Part shown: positions 36,316-44,975 of the stretch, piece by piece | How the letters are laid out: every line of letters begins with the position of its first letter | Numbering within the stretch: the first letter of the stretch is position 1 | NCBI GenBank assembly: GCA_963973795.1 | Contig: CAXBAF010000026.1 | Span: 1-50,102, forward strand | Length of the DNA stretch: 50,102 bases | Source of the DNA: UBA1926 sp002337215 | GTDB taxonomy: Bacteria; Planctomycetota; Phycisphaerae; Phycisphaerales; UBA1924 | Direction: 5' to 3' | The notes under the pieces: model-generated | Seen by the model: the letters and a program-made list of their open reading frames with translations, nothing else | Told to the model about the DNA's origin: nothing | The model's database searches: none | Translations under genes and position numbers: made by a program

Positions 36316-37149
36316 ATGCCCGCAATGACTGACGCTCCCCGCCAAAGCGCGTGCGCCGATGCCGTTCAGCGGCTCGTTGAAGAGCACGGCGGGCAGCTCT
36401 ATCACCTCGCGACCCGGTTCTGTGGCAACGCGACCGAGGCGGAAGACCTCGTCCAGGAGGTGTTCCTGAGCGCGTATCGATCATGGGAAACATTCCGAGG
36501 CGATGCCGATGAGCGGACATGGCTCTACACAATCGCGGCCCGAGCCTGCCAGCGCATGCATCGCAAGCGATCCGGCGAACCAGATCGAATCGGGTCGCTT
36601 TCAGATCTCCTGCCCTTCGGCGATCCCGTCATCGCGGCGATCGGTTCGGACCAGGACGATGTGCTGCAGCAGCAGATCGCGACCGAGGCGAGAGAACGTG
36701 TGGAAGCAGAGATCACGCGATTGCCCGAGGACTACCGCGTCCCGCTGATCTTGAAAGAGATCGTCGGGTTCAGCGTGCGGGAGGTCGCAGAGGTGCTCGG
36801 GCTCGAGGAGCCGACCGCCCGCAGCCGCATCCATCGCGCGCGGCTCAAGCTTCGCGCCGCGGTCGATCAGGTTCTGCCGAGGACCACGACGCCGGTTCCA
36901 CCGCCGATGTACCCGGAGCAGACCTGCCTCGACCTGCTCAACGCCAAACAGGAATCTCTCGACCGCGGTGTGCCGTTCGACAACAGCGTGATCTGCGAGC
37001 GCTGCCGATCTGTGTTCGCGAGCCTCGATCTGACCCAGCAGGTGTGCCAGGACATGGCCGACGGCGGGATGCCGCCGGGGCTCCGCGAACGCCTCATCAA
37101 GCGCCTCAGAACCATTCCGCCCGGCGGGCCGACCGCTGACCCGTGCTGA
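36316..37149 (+). CDS. ECF sigma factor with C-terminal cysteine-rich extension
   Basis: The protein is 277 residues. Region 2 is QLYHLATRFCGNATEAEDLV then QEVFLSAYRSWETF. Region 4 is LPEDYRVPLILKEIVGFSVR then EVAEVLGLEEPTARSRIHRA. Beyond residue 195 there is an 80-residue tail with Cys204, Cys227, Cys230 and Cys244 (ICERCRSVFASLDL), which looks like a zinc-finger-type anti-sigma segment fused to the sigma factor. This tail could sense redox state (inference). The start is ATG 36316 or 36325, without a strong ribosome site. It leads a run of three redox genes and probably controls them. Confidence 0.9.
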   Translation: MPAMTDAPRQSACADAVQRLVEEHGGQLYHLATRFCGNATEAEDLVQEVFLSAYRSWETFRGDADERTWLYTIAARACQRMHRKRSGEPDRIGSLSDLLPFGDPVIAAIGSDQDDVLQQQIATEARERVEAEITRLPEDYRVPLILKEIVGFSVREVAEVLGLEEPTARSRIHRARLKLRAAVDQVLPRTTTPVPPPMYPEQTCLDLLNAKQESLDRGVPFDNSVICERCRSVFASLDLTQQVCQDMADGGMPPGLRERLIKRLRTIPPGGPTADPC

Positions 37150-37256
37150 GAAAATTCTTGGCTGTCCGTGCAGCGCATCGCCAATGCGTGTCTCTAATGG
37201 AAAGACGGGGATTCTCCATTCTTCTGGAGAACCGTCCGTTCCTGGAGGCATGGACC

Positions 37257-37847
37257 ATGGTCGACACGATGCACAAGGCCCCGCCGGAGAAAGCGGTCGC
37301 GGAGGTGCCCGCGGAACTTGTGGCCCGTTGGCTTGCGACAGAAAACGCGGTTCTGATCGATGTGCGCGAGGACTTCGAGCACGCCGAGGAATCGATCGAA
37401 GGGGCGACTCACCTGCCTTTGTCCGCGATCGACCCCGATGCTCTCCGTGATCAACACGCCGGGCGACGCCTCGTGTTCCACTGCAGATCCGGCAGCCGTG
37501 CACGCGATGCGGCCAACCGCTTCTGCGGCGGTGCGGATCCTGTCTTCTGCCTCGAAGGCGGTATCGACGCGTGGAAGGCCGCGGGTTTGGATGTGACGCG
37601 ATCCGCGCACGGCCCGAGGCTTCCGGTCATGAGGCAGGTGCAGATCGTCGCGGGATCACTCGTCGTCGTGGGTGTCGGGCTCGGGGCTGCGATCTCGCCC
37701 TGGTTCCTCGCGATCGCAGGATTCGTCGGCTGCGGGCTCGTCTTCGCGGGCGTCTCGGGTTGGTGCGGCATGGCCCGGCTGCTCGCACAGATGCCCTGGA
37801 ACCGCCGACCAAAGACCGACGCCAGCAATTCAACCGACAAGGAGTAA
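37257..37847 (+). CDS. rhodanese-like protein with membrane (DUF2892) tail
   Basis: The protein is 196 residues. The rhodanese domain carries AVLIDVREDFEHAEESIEGA and the active-site Cys76 in VFHCRSGSRARDAANRF. Residues about 125-185 form a hydrophobic pair of helices of the DUF2892 type with GVSGWCGMARLLAQMPWN, as in YgaP-like membrane sulfurtransferases. ATG 37257 has GGAGG nine bases upstream. It probably handles persulfide at the membrane. It is the first gene after the ECF sigma gene, 107 bases downstream. Confidence 0.92.
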   Translation: MVDTMHKAPPEKAVAEVPAELVARWLATENAVLIDVREDFEHAEESIEGATHLPLSAIDPDALRDQHAGRRLVFHCRSGSRARDAANRFCGGADPVFCLEGGIDAWKAAGLDVTRSAHGPRLPVMRQVQIVAGSLVVVGVGLGAAISPWFLAIAGFVGCGLVFAGVSGWCGMARLLAQMPWNRRPKTDASNSTDKE

Positions 37848-37851
37848 CGCG

Positions 37852-38193
37852 GTGACAACGAACGCAAAGCACCACTACGAGACATGGGCGACGACGATGG
37901 GAGCCATGAAGAAACAGGCACCCGCGATCGGCCAAGGCTTCGGGGCGATGTACCAGAAGCTCATGGGAGAGGGTGCGCTTTCGATTCGCGAGAAGGAACT
38001 CATCGCGATCGGCATCGGCATGGCATTGCGATGCGAGCCGTGCGTCTACGCCCACGTGCAGTCGGCCGTGAAAGCGGGGGCGACGCGCGAACAACTCCTG
38101 GAGATGGCCGGTGTTGTTGTCGCCATGCAGGGCGGGCCGGGGTACGTGCATGTCCCCGAACTGATCGACGCGATGGAGTCTCTCGGGATCTAG
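37852..38193 (+). CDS. AhpD-like carboxymuconolactone decarboxylase family protein
   Basis: The protein is 113 residues. It has the AhpD-type motif C-EP-C-VYAH at 61-68 and Glu residues at 47-49 (REKEL). The start is GTG 37852, just four bases after the rhodanese stop, with AAGGAG seven bases upstream; no in-frame ATG fits. It is a small redox protein likely to act in peroxide or thiol chemistry, translated together with the rhodanese. Confidence 0.9.
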   Translation: MTTNAKHHYETWATTMGAMKKQAPAIGQGFGAMYQKLMGEGALSIREKELIAIGIGMALRCEPCVYAHVQSAVKAGATREQLLEMAGVVVAMQGGPGYVHVPELIDAMESLGI

Positions 38194-38228
38194 CTCAGTC
38201 AACCAGGGATCTGAAAGGAACGTCCGAC

Positions 38229-39242
38229 ATGGTTCGCTTCAGTCTTCTCATGATCTGCTCCTCCATGCTGCTCGTGGGCTCTTCCGACACGTGGGCGACA
38301 GCCCGAATCGAGCCGGGCACGATGCCTGAGCAGGACGATTTTCTCCAGGAAGCTCTCGACACGGCGATCGATGACGAGCGACACGCCATCGCGTTCTACT
38401 CCGCGGTCATGAAAACCCACGGCGAGCGCCGGCCGTTCTCCAACATCATCCGGGCCGAACGGCGGCACGAGGCCGCGTTGCTGCAGCAATACACCCGGCT
38501 CGGCCTGACCGCACCCACGGATCGGTGGCAGGATCACGCCTTCGACGTCCCGAAAGCGTTCGCGGACGCCTGCGATGCATCAGCCGTGGCCGAAGTGCGG
38601 AACGTCAAGATCTACGAGAATCTCAAAGACTCCGTGGAAGACCAGCAGGTCCTCGCGGTCTTTGAGAACCTCCGCTGGGCGTCCGCAGAGCGGCACCTGC
38701 CGGCATTCCGCCGACATGGAAACGGCTGGGAGACCCTGGCGAAGGAGACCCTGACCGATGCCCAGCGTCGCCAGCACGACGCGGCAATGGAAGCACAGCA
38801 ATCGATGTTCAAGGCCTTGTTCTCGGAGCTCAGCGAAGCGATCAGGCAAGACGGCGCGGTGAACGCGATCGATGTCTGCGCGACGCGGGCCCCCATGATC
38901 GCCGCGGAGCAGAGTGCGAAGCTCGGTGTCCGGATCGGCCGCACGTCGTGGAAACTGCGGAACCAAGACAACAAGCCGCCGATCTGGGCCGACCTCGCCA
39001 TCGATGATCGTCCGAGCGACGCGATCTCCTTCGCCGACCGATCGGGTCGGCTCGGCACGCTCTCGCCGATTCGACTCGCAGCAAACTGCCTGCAGTGTCA
39101 CGGGGCGCCCGACAACCTCGCGCCCGGCGTGGCCGACGCACTCGCCCGCAGATACCCACAGGATCAAGCAACCGGATTCGCAGAAGGCGATCTCCGCGGC
39201 TGGTTCTGGGTTGAAGTCCCCGCACCAGTCGAACAGGAATAG
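38229..39242 (+). CDS. secreted ferritin-like (DUF2202-type) protein fused to c-type heme DUF3365 domain
   Basis: The protein is 337 residues. A signal peptide (MVRFSLLMICSSMLLVGSS, cleaved near WATA) leads to a helical bundle at about 35-165. This contains carboxylates and histidines in ferritin-like positions: Glu50, Glu77-x-x-His80, Glu130 and Glu154-x-His156. Residues about 175-330 form a DUF3365/Tll0287-like domain with a single heme c site C-LQ-CH at 287-291 and GWFWVEVP at the end. It would act outside the cytoplasm, joining a di-metal site to a heme. AAGGA precedes the ATG. It is the last gene of the ECF-led run, so its redox or peroxide role is inferred from context. Confidence 0.85.
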   Translation: MVRFSLLMICSSMLLVGSSDTWATARIEPGTMPEQDDFLQEALDTAIDDERHAIAFYSAVMKTHGERRPFSNIIRAERRHEAALLQQYTRLGLTAPTDRWQDHAFDVPKAFADACDASAVAEVRNVKIYENLKDSVEDQQVLAVFENLRWASAERHLPAFRRHGNGWETLAKETLTDAQRRQHDAAMEAQQSMFKALFSELSEAIRQDGAVNAIDVCATRAPMIAAEQSAKLGVRIGRTSWKLRNQDNKPPIWADLAIDDRPSDAISFADRSGRLGTLSPIRLAANCLQCHGAPDNLAPGVADALARRYPQDQATGFAEGDLRGWFWVEVPAPVEQE

Positions 39243-39407
39243 CCATACACGCGATGGACGGCGGGACAGGGTGCCGCTGAGCGCCGGACCCCTGCCGCGC
39301 AATCGGTCCAGTGGCGGCTGCGAATCGCTTTCAGCGGGTAAGGCGACCAATTCCGTCTTGAAACAGACCGGATCCGAACCGAAATACGTGCGACGCAGGA
39401 AGACCCA

Positions 39408-40580
39408 CTAGTCCAGCGGCAGGTAGATCCAAAGCGATGGCCTGCCGCTGTTGCAATGCACCGCGCGACCAAGCGGGGAGAGCCCACACATCCCCAGGTA
39501 CGCTGAGGTTCGCGCGACATCCCAGGCGGCGAAGCGGAGCGATGATGGCTCGCCGCATCGAGTGGTGACATTCGGGATGGGATGGAAGACCCGCTCGACC
39601 CACTTCGGCCTCGTTGGCTCGTCGTCTTGCATCGAGTCCAGCCCGGCTGCAAGTTCGGACAACTCGCTCATTCCAACGCCTTGATCTGCGAGCCGCGTAT
39701 CGATCAACATCGAGCCGCGCCGAGAAAGGGTCGGGAGAACCAAAAGGCCCAGAAACGACCAGAGCGTGAAGACAGCGGCGAACTTCAAGACGCCACCCGA
39801 AGTACCGACGAGGCCATGCACCTGCGATCCTGCGATCGCAAGACCGATCCACGTGAATGCCAGCGAAGCGATCCGGCCGCGAAGCCAGAGCCCGGAGACC
39901 ACCGCCTCTCGCCGCCGACGGACCGCGACCAGAAGCATTTCGGGCGATAGCGATTCCACCCACCGACGCGGAACGATTTGCCGCCGGGCACGAAGAAACC
40001 CCTCGATCCCTCCGGTAAAGCCAACATCCGATGATGCCACCACGGCGGCTTCGTCTCCGAGTGCCGCGTCCGATTCGGGACGCTGCATGCCACTGATGAG
40101 GCACGCGAGCGACGTCCTCCCGGCCAGCAAGAACACGGTTGCCGCGATGCCCACCAACACCATGCCGGGTGCGTCGAGTCCGCGCGAAGCGATCAGCAAG
40201 AGCAGCCCTATGAGCAGATACATCAGTTGGTACGCCGCGACACCGCGAAGCCAATGCAATGCATATCCGGCGAATCGATCCGACGATCGGCCATGCCGCC
40301 GCGGCAGCAGATAGCCGCCGAACAAATCGAACGGAGCCTGAACCAAGATGACCATGAACGCGAGAGCGACGAGCGCAATGGCGTCCGCTCCAACCGCTCC
40401 CCGCGTCAGCCGCGTCAACCAGTCGGGCAGACCGGTCGCCAGAGCGACGGCTGCGAGGACGACCCAGGTCCCGACGCCGCTGATGCCGAGCAGCAGACGG
40501 GACCGTCCATAGGTCATTGTCTCGGACGGACCCTGGGGCACGGAGCCCGTTGGAGTCAGGGCAGCGGTCGATTCGGCCAT
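39408..40580 (-). CDS. multi-pass membrane protein of unknown function
   Basis: The protein is 390 residues with about six membrane helices, including VGTWVVLAAVALATGLPDWL, LMYLLIGLLLLIA and FAAVFTLWSFLGLLVL. A segment DLFGGYLLPRRHGRSSDRFA lies between helices 2 and 3. The layout recalls M48-type membrane peptidases, but I see no HExxH zinc site, so it is at best a catalytically dead relative. GAGG precedes the ATG. It stands alone, convergent with the heme-ferritin gene and next to the left island repeat. Confidence 0.7.
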   Translation of the reverse strand: MAESTAALTPTGSVPQGPSETMTYGRSRLLLGISGVGTWVVLAAVALATGLPDWLTRLTRGAVGADAIALVALAFMVILVQAPFDLFGGYLLPRRHGRSSDRFAGYALHWLRGVAAYQLMYLLIGLLLLIASRGLDAPGMVLVGIAATVFLLAGRTSLACLISGMQRPESDAALGDEAAVVASSDVGFTGGIEGFLRARRQIVPRRWVESLSPEMLLVAVRRRREAVVSGLWLRGRIASLAFTWIGLAIAGSQVHGLVGTSGGVLKFAAVFTLWSFLGLLVLPTLSRRGSMLIDTRLADQGVGMSELSELAAGLDSMQDDEPTRPKWVERVFHPIPNVTTRCGEPSSLRFAAWDVARTSAYLGMCGLSPLGRAVHCNSGRPSLWIYLPLD

Positions 40581-40673
40581 GCGCGAAATCCTCTCTGCCG
40601 CTGGTCCGGCACCAAAGATTTCGTCGCAACACCCATCACCGAGTCAGTAGGGCACAGAATTGAGTGAAACAGT

Positions 40674-40812
40674 CGGGTAGTCGAAGGTAGTCGGCCCGTG
40701 TTCGGCGTCCCAATCGGGTTGTCCAAAAGCGACACAAGCCCCGGAAGTGCCAAGGCTTGCGACAGTACCCCCGGAAGGACTCGAAACACCAACCCGCTGA
40801 TGAAGAGTCGGT
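40674..40812 (-). repeat. left copy of the tRNA-Lys-associated repeat (tRNA 3' fragment plus flank)
   Basis: This stretch matches 49961-50098 over its whole length (by eye about 80-85%). It includes a decayed copy of the 3' half of tRNA-Lys (40766-40812, minus strand) and the terminator-like hairpin region beyond it. The T-stem and anticodon stem no longer pair and the 5' half of the tRNA is missing, as expected for one end of an element integrated in a tRNA gene. The rest of the 442-base gap to 41022 shows no gene. Confidence 0.75.
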
Positions 40813-41022
40813 CAGCGGCGACTCCAATGTGCATGACGCGCATCGAGTGACATCAAAGAACGGCCTCTGGTGATGCAGGAACCAGTGCAACACGGTACCG
40901 AGTAATCAAAAACTGCACCGCAACATCAGCGCTCACACGAGTAACACTGCCCGGTCGTATTCGATGCCCAGCATGATCAACGTCGAGCCCAAAGATCGAG
41001 TTGGACCTGGGTCCACAAGTCC

Positions 41023-41289
41023 ATGCCCGGCCACCCCGACCCGAGGCCCAACCCCGCAATGACGCCCGCAGAGGCCGGCCGGATCGACGGAGCCGGCAGA
41101 CCACACCGGACCTCGCTGGAGAACTACCCAAACCACCTACCGACACTCATGGGGCTGACGTGGGTGCAGATCCGATCGCAGACCACCAATGAACAGACCA
41201 AGCACAATCTTCGGGCGATCGTCATGCAGGCGGGCGAACCGGCGTGGCGGGAGTGGGCCGAACGAGAACTGATCAGACTTGAGCAATGA
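41023..41289 (+). CDS. small hypothetical protein, doubtful
   Basis: The open frame is 88 codons, with internal ATG at 41059. The last 50 residues (LTWVQIRSQTTNEQTKHNLR and EWAERELIRLE) have a normal composition and could be the end of a longer lost gene. There is no ribosome site and no family I recognise. It may be a remnant in the island edge. Confidence 0.3.
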   Translation: MPGHPDPRPNPAMTPAEAGRIDGAGRPHRTSLENYPNHLPTLMGLTWVQIRSQTTNEQTKHNLRAIVMQAGEPAWREWAERELIRLEQ

Positions 41290-41410
41290 AAAGACACGGT
41301 GACGTATCCGGACCTTCCCGGTCTGAACGACGTTTCAAACTCAATTCCAAACGATCGAAGATGCTCTTAGAGATCCGAATAGTGCAACTCAATACATGAT
41401 TTCAACTGAA

Positions 41411-41962
41411 TTACGGCTGATCTCGCGAGAGTTCTTCTTCTCGCTCTGGACATTCCGGATTCGACTTCATTGGACGCAAAAATACCCCGTTCGGGACGAC
41501 GTTGGTCTGCATCCATCGCTCCATCCGCGGCCGCAGCCACTCGACGAGCGACTCCGCGAGGCGATCTTCTGGCTTCGGCCTCGGATTCGTGCGGTACGGA
41601 CCACACGCATCCTTGACCAGCACGGCCATCGCATCGATGTTGTAGACATGACACGCCGTGCTCACAAAGTCCGCGGGGATCTTGGTCTTGCCTTGCAGAT
41701 ACCTCCGCACTGACTCCGCATGGAAGCCAGTATCCCTGCCCACTTCACGGTATGTCCGGTGGCCGATGAACTCGCGGAGCACTTCCGCGATCTCTCGATT
41801 GCTCCGCGGCGATGGAGAGGGCGTGGATTCGACCGTACCGTTGGTGTGTGGCACCGAGGGGTCTATGGGATCTCCTGTGCACGCTGGCGAAAGCCTGAGG
41901 TCGATTGATCGGTCGTTGCATACCTTCTCAGGCTGCAGTTGCTGTCCTCGCTGCTTATTCAT
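41411..41962 (-). CDS. helix-turn-helix DNA-binding protein (XRE/phage-repressor-like)
   Basis: The protein is 183 residues. After a disordered N-terminus of about 50 residues a helix-turn-helix follows at about 55-110: REIAEVLREFIGHRTYREVG, then RDTGFHAESVRRYLQGKTKI. This resembles Cro/CI-type domains, although the family fit is loose. The C-terminal part is charged (VEWLRPRMERWMQ). GAGGTGATTCC precedes the ATG. It is probably an island-encoded regulator; target unknown. Confidence 0.75.
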   Translation of the reverse strand: MNKQRGQQLQPEKVCNDRSIDLRLSPACTGDPIDPSVPHTNGTVESTPSPSPRSNREIAEVLREFIGHRTYREVGRDTGFHAESVRRYLQGKTKIPADFVSTACHVYNIDAMAVLVKDACGPYRTNPRPKPEDRLAESLVEWLRPRMERWMQTNVVPNGVFLRPMKSNPECPEREEELSRDQP

Positions 41963-42186
41963 GGAATCACCTCAACCAGCCCATTGAGGTGCAGACCTCC
42001 CCGGATGACTCCCGGGCGCGAACGGTGTAAAAGACGTAAAGGATGGATCCTTCGAGACCGTCTCCGGCTCTTCCCCACGGAGGCGATTTCCATGTTCCAT
42101 CACACAAGCACACACCATCGCACCACCTGACACAGGCGCCGCCAACCAAGTCGCGCGTTGCTCATCGATCTGAAGAAAAATCTGAT

Positions 42187-42642
42187 TTAGGTCGGGAACG
42201 TCAGCAGCGGCCTGACCACGAAGTTGATGATGATGGTTACCGAAAGCCCATTATCGATCGAAACTTCGACCGAGAACTGATTGGGTGTTGTCCCGAGCTT
42301 TGGCGTGACCTTGACGGTCCCGTAGCAGCGGAGCACCTCGCCCGAGAGGCAGTAGAGGGTCTGAGGATCCTGGTTCGCCTTGTTGTGCAGCGAGAATGCG
42401 TAGAGCGAGACGTTCACGCCGGCATCGTCGAGCCGATCGGAGACAAATCCGGGGGCACCGGATTCGTCGCCCGGGAGATCCGTGCGGTTATCCCACCCGG
42501 GGATCGCTGCCTTGATCCCCGTGTTGATCAGGTGGGTGTCCACCGCCGCGGTGACCGCGTCGATGTATGCCGCCTCAGTCATCGATGATCCAACGGGCTT
42601 CTCGGGCACCCGCAGCTGCACAAGCATGTCTCCAAACGCCAT
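42187..42642 (-). CDS. hypothetical protein
   Basis: The protein is 151 residues. I use ATG 42642, with AAGGAG seven bases upstream, rather than the open frame to 42684. It has no signal peptide or membrane helix. It is beta-rich with VSLYAFSLHNKANQDPQTLY and a C-terminal run of alternating hydrophobic residues (SVTIIINFVVRPLLTF). No family recognised. It follows the FGE-like kinase gene by about 105 bases on the same strand, so it may be a substrate or effector of that module. The 224 bases to the next gene (41963-42186) hold nothing I can identify. Confidence 0.65.
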   Translation of the reverse strand: MAFGDMLVQLRVPEKPVGSSMTEAAYIDAVTAAVDTHLINTGIKAAIPGWDNRTDLPGDESGAPGFVSDRLDDAGVNVSLYAFSLHNKANQDPQTLYCLSGEVLRCYGTVKVTPKLGTTPNQFSVEVSIDNGLSVTIIINFVVRPLLTFPT

Positions 42643-42747
42643 GGCCGGCTCCTTTCCAAGACGCAGTGATCGCGGGCACGCCAACGATGGCGATTCAGGA
42701 TCTCTGCTCCCGGAACAGGTGCCGCCAGAAGCGGTGAGTAGCGCTCA

Positions 42748-44937
42748 TCAATCTGTGCGATTTATCTGATTTTCCCACGGAATCGAGGCGACGCAACGGA
42801 AGCCGATACCGAGACTTCGGGCTTCGACACCCGGAAAGAAGGCCTCTTGGTTCGTGTGGAGCGTCTCGTCAGGAATCTCGAAGGTGTTGCCTTTGACGAT
42901 CGCGATCGCGTCCGCGGCCGGCGTCCCGTACGGTGACATCAGGCTGTCGGTCCACTCGGCGACGTTCCCCGCGAGGTGCGCAACGCCAGACGGCGTGATA
43001 TCCGGCGTCAAAACCCCCGCTCCGACCACACCGCCCAGGTACAGATCGAGGTACTGCGGGTCCTCGAACTCTGTAAAACCGCCAACGAAGTGAGAGGCCC
43101 GCAATGCAACGGTCTCGAGCTCCTGCGGCTCGTTCCCCCACGGGAAGGCGAGACCACCAACGCCCGCCGCCGCGATCTCCCATTCGTGATCGGTCGGGAG
43201 CCGTTTGCCCGCCCACTCGGCGTAGGCACGGGCGTCGCTCTGTGAGATGCCCACAACCGGGAGCGGGTCGAGCGACTCGTCGTAGACCTCTCCCCATAAC
43301 GCGGAGCCGCGGTGACCCGTTGACAAGACGAAGGCCCGGTACTGCGCGTTGGTGACTTCGTGCCGATCGATCAGAAACGAATCGACCGACACGACACGGT
43401 TCCGCATGGCGCGCAGCGGGCTCGTGGCATACCCAACGATGTACTCACCGCCCGGCACGATCGCCATCCCATCGAGTTCGACCGCAGTTGATCCAGAATT
43501 GACAATGACGCTGGCGTCCTGGCCACCGAAGACCGAACGCGTGTACTCCACGAGCCCGGGGCCGTTCTGCACGGCGATACGATATCGACCCTCGGGAACT
43601 GTGATTCCGCCCTGTTTGACCCGGACCGTCTCGGACCGGCCGAGTGTCCTGGTCTCTGGATCGATTGCCCGCACGCTCACCGTCTCGGGCACATCACCGC
43701 GAAAATGGACCGATCCAAGCGGAACAGCGTTGGAATCGATCACCAACCACGCAACGCCGCCCGCCGCGGCGGTCGCAGCAACACTGCCCAGGACCGTTAC
43801 CGGAATCCGATGTCGTCGGATGAGCTGCGTGCCACGACGAAGACTCCACGCCGGAGGTTTGAGTGTGCCAGCGATCGCCCGATCGATATCGACCAAAAAC
43901 TCGCCAGCATCTCGGTACCGCATCGTGGGATCGAGCCTCATCGCACGGTGGCAAAGCTGGCCGATCTCAGGCGGGAGCCCTCGGCACAGGTCTCGCGGTT
44001 CCAACCGCTCGCACTGCTTGATCTCCTTCCGGGCCTCGAGGAGCAAACTCGCACGGAACGGCCGCCGCAGCGTGGCGAGTTCGAAGAGCAAGACGCCCAG
44101 CGAGAAGACATCCGAGGCCGGCGAGATCGGCGCCGAGATCGCTCCCAGCTGCTCCGGGGACATGTAGCCGATGGTGCCGACCGGGTCCGCGGTGTCCTGT
44201 TGAACGCTCTCTTGCAGCGCGATCCCGAAATCGGCGACGAAAGGTCGGCCGTACTCATCGAGAAGGATGTTGGATGGCTTGAGGTCCCTGTGCACGATCC
44301 CACGGGTGTGCGCGTATTTCATCGCCGCGACGATCTCCCGGACGAGCGTCATCACACCAGCGATCCGGACACGCGACGCGGCCGGGTTATCGCGATCGAG
44401 CCGGCGGTCGGCGTCGGCGTCGATCTCGCATGCCTCTCGTTCGCGCACAAGGCGATCTTTGAGTGTCTCGCCCTCGATGTAGCCCGAGGCGATGAACACC
44501 AGATCGTCTCGACGACCGAACTGGTAGACCTGCACGATGCCGTGATGATCCAGACGGGCGACCGTCCGAGCCTCGTCCAGCAGGCGTTTCGAGTCGCCCT
44601 CCCCGAGCCCGCCCCGGATGAACTTGAGAGCAACGTACCGATCCAGATCGCGGTCGCGCGCGAGATAGACGATCCCCATGCCGCCGCGGCCGAGCTCACG
44701 GATGAGCTCGAACCCCTCCACTTCCGGCATACTGCCGGAGAGCAGGCTTGGGAACATCGACCCGATCCCGAGATCGAAATTCGATGTTGAGTTCGCTTGG
44801 TTGACGAGCCCCCGGAGCGTGGTCTCTTCGTCGGGTGTCAGCCCGAACGACGTGAGCAGATCCTCGCGCCGCCGGCCGTCGACCGCCAGGAGCGCCGACA
44901 GTCGGTCGTACATAATCTCGGGTATCTCGTCATGCAT
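42748..44937 (-). CDS. Ser/Thr protein kinase fused to formylglycine-generating-enzyme-like domain
   Basis: The protein is 729 residues. The kinase domain has GRGGMGIVYLA (83-93), Lys105, HRDLKPSN with Asp218 and DFG at 236-238. A membrane helix lies at about 378-400. After a beta-rich linker, residues 490-725 form an FGE/SUMF1-type domain (PGGEYIVGYA, VDSFLIDRHEVTNAQYRAFV, WAGKRLPTDHEWEIAAAG, AGNVAEWTDS, GIGFRCVA). The paired active-site cysteines of true FGE are not present, so this outer domain probably binds a ligand rather than making formylglycine. It follows the sigma gene by about 38 bases in the same orientation. Confidence 0.92.
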   Translation of the reverse strand: MHDEIPEIMYDRLSALLAVDGRRREDLLTSFGLTPDEETTLRGLVNQANSTSNFDLGIGSMFPSLLSGSMPEVEGFELIRELGRGGMGIVYLARDRDLDRYVALKFIRGGLGEGDSKRLLDEARTVARLDHHGIVQVYQFGRRDDLVFIASGYIEGETLKDRLVREREACEIDADADRRLDRDNPAASRVRIAGVMTLVREIVAAMKYAHTRGIVHRDLKPSNILLDEYGRPFVADFGIALQESVQQDTADPVGTIGYMSPEQLGAISAPISPASDVFSLGVLLFELATLRRPFRASLLLEARKEIKQCERLEPRDLCRGLPPEIGQLCHRAMRLDPTMRYRDAGEFLVDIDRAIAGTLKPPAWSLRRGTQLIRRHRIPVTVLGSVAATAAAGGVAWLVIDSNAVPLGSVHFRGDVPETVSVRAIDPETRTLGRSETVRVKQGGITVPEGRYRIAVQNGPGLVEYTRSVFGGQDASVIVNSGSTAVELDGMAIVPGGEYIVGYATSPLRAMRNRVVSVDSFLIDRHEVTNAQYRAFVLSTGHRGSALWGEVYDESLDPLPVVGISQSDARAYAEWAGKRLPTDHEWEIAAAGVGGLAFPWGNEPQELETVALRASHFVGGFTEFEDPQYLDLYLGGVVGAGVLTPDITPSGVAHLAGNVAEWTDSLMSPYGTPAADAIAIVKGNTFEIPDETLHTNQEAFFPGVEARSLGIGFRCVASIPWENQINRTD

Positions 44938-44975
44938 CGCACATAGACTCTAGCGAAAGAGACGCCGGTGACTTC

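Noticed and set aside
39408..40580. Calling the membrane protein an M48 peptidase
   Set aside because: No HExxH zinc motif is present, so only a loose resemblance in layout remains.
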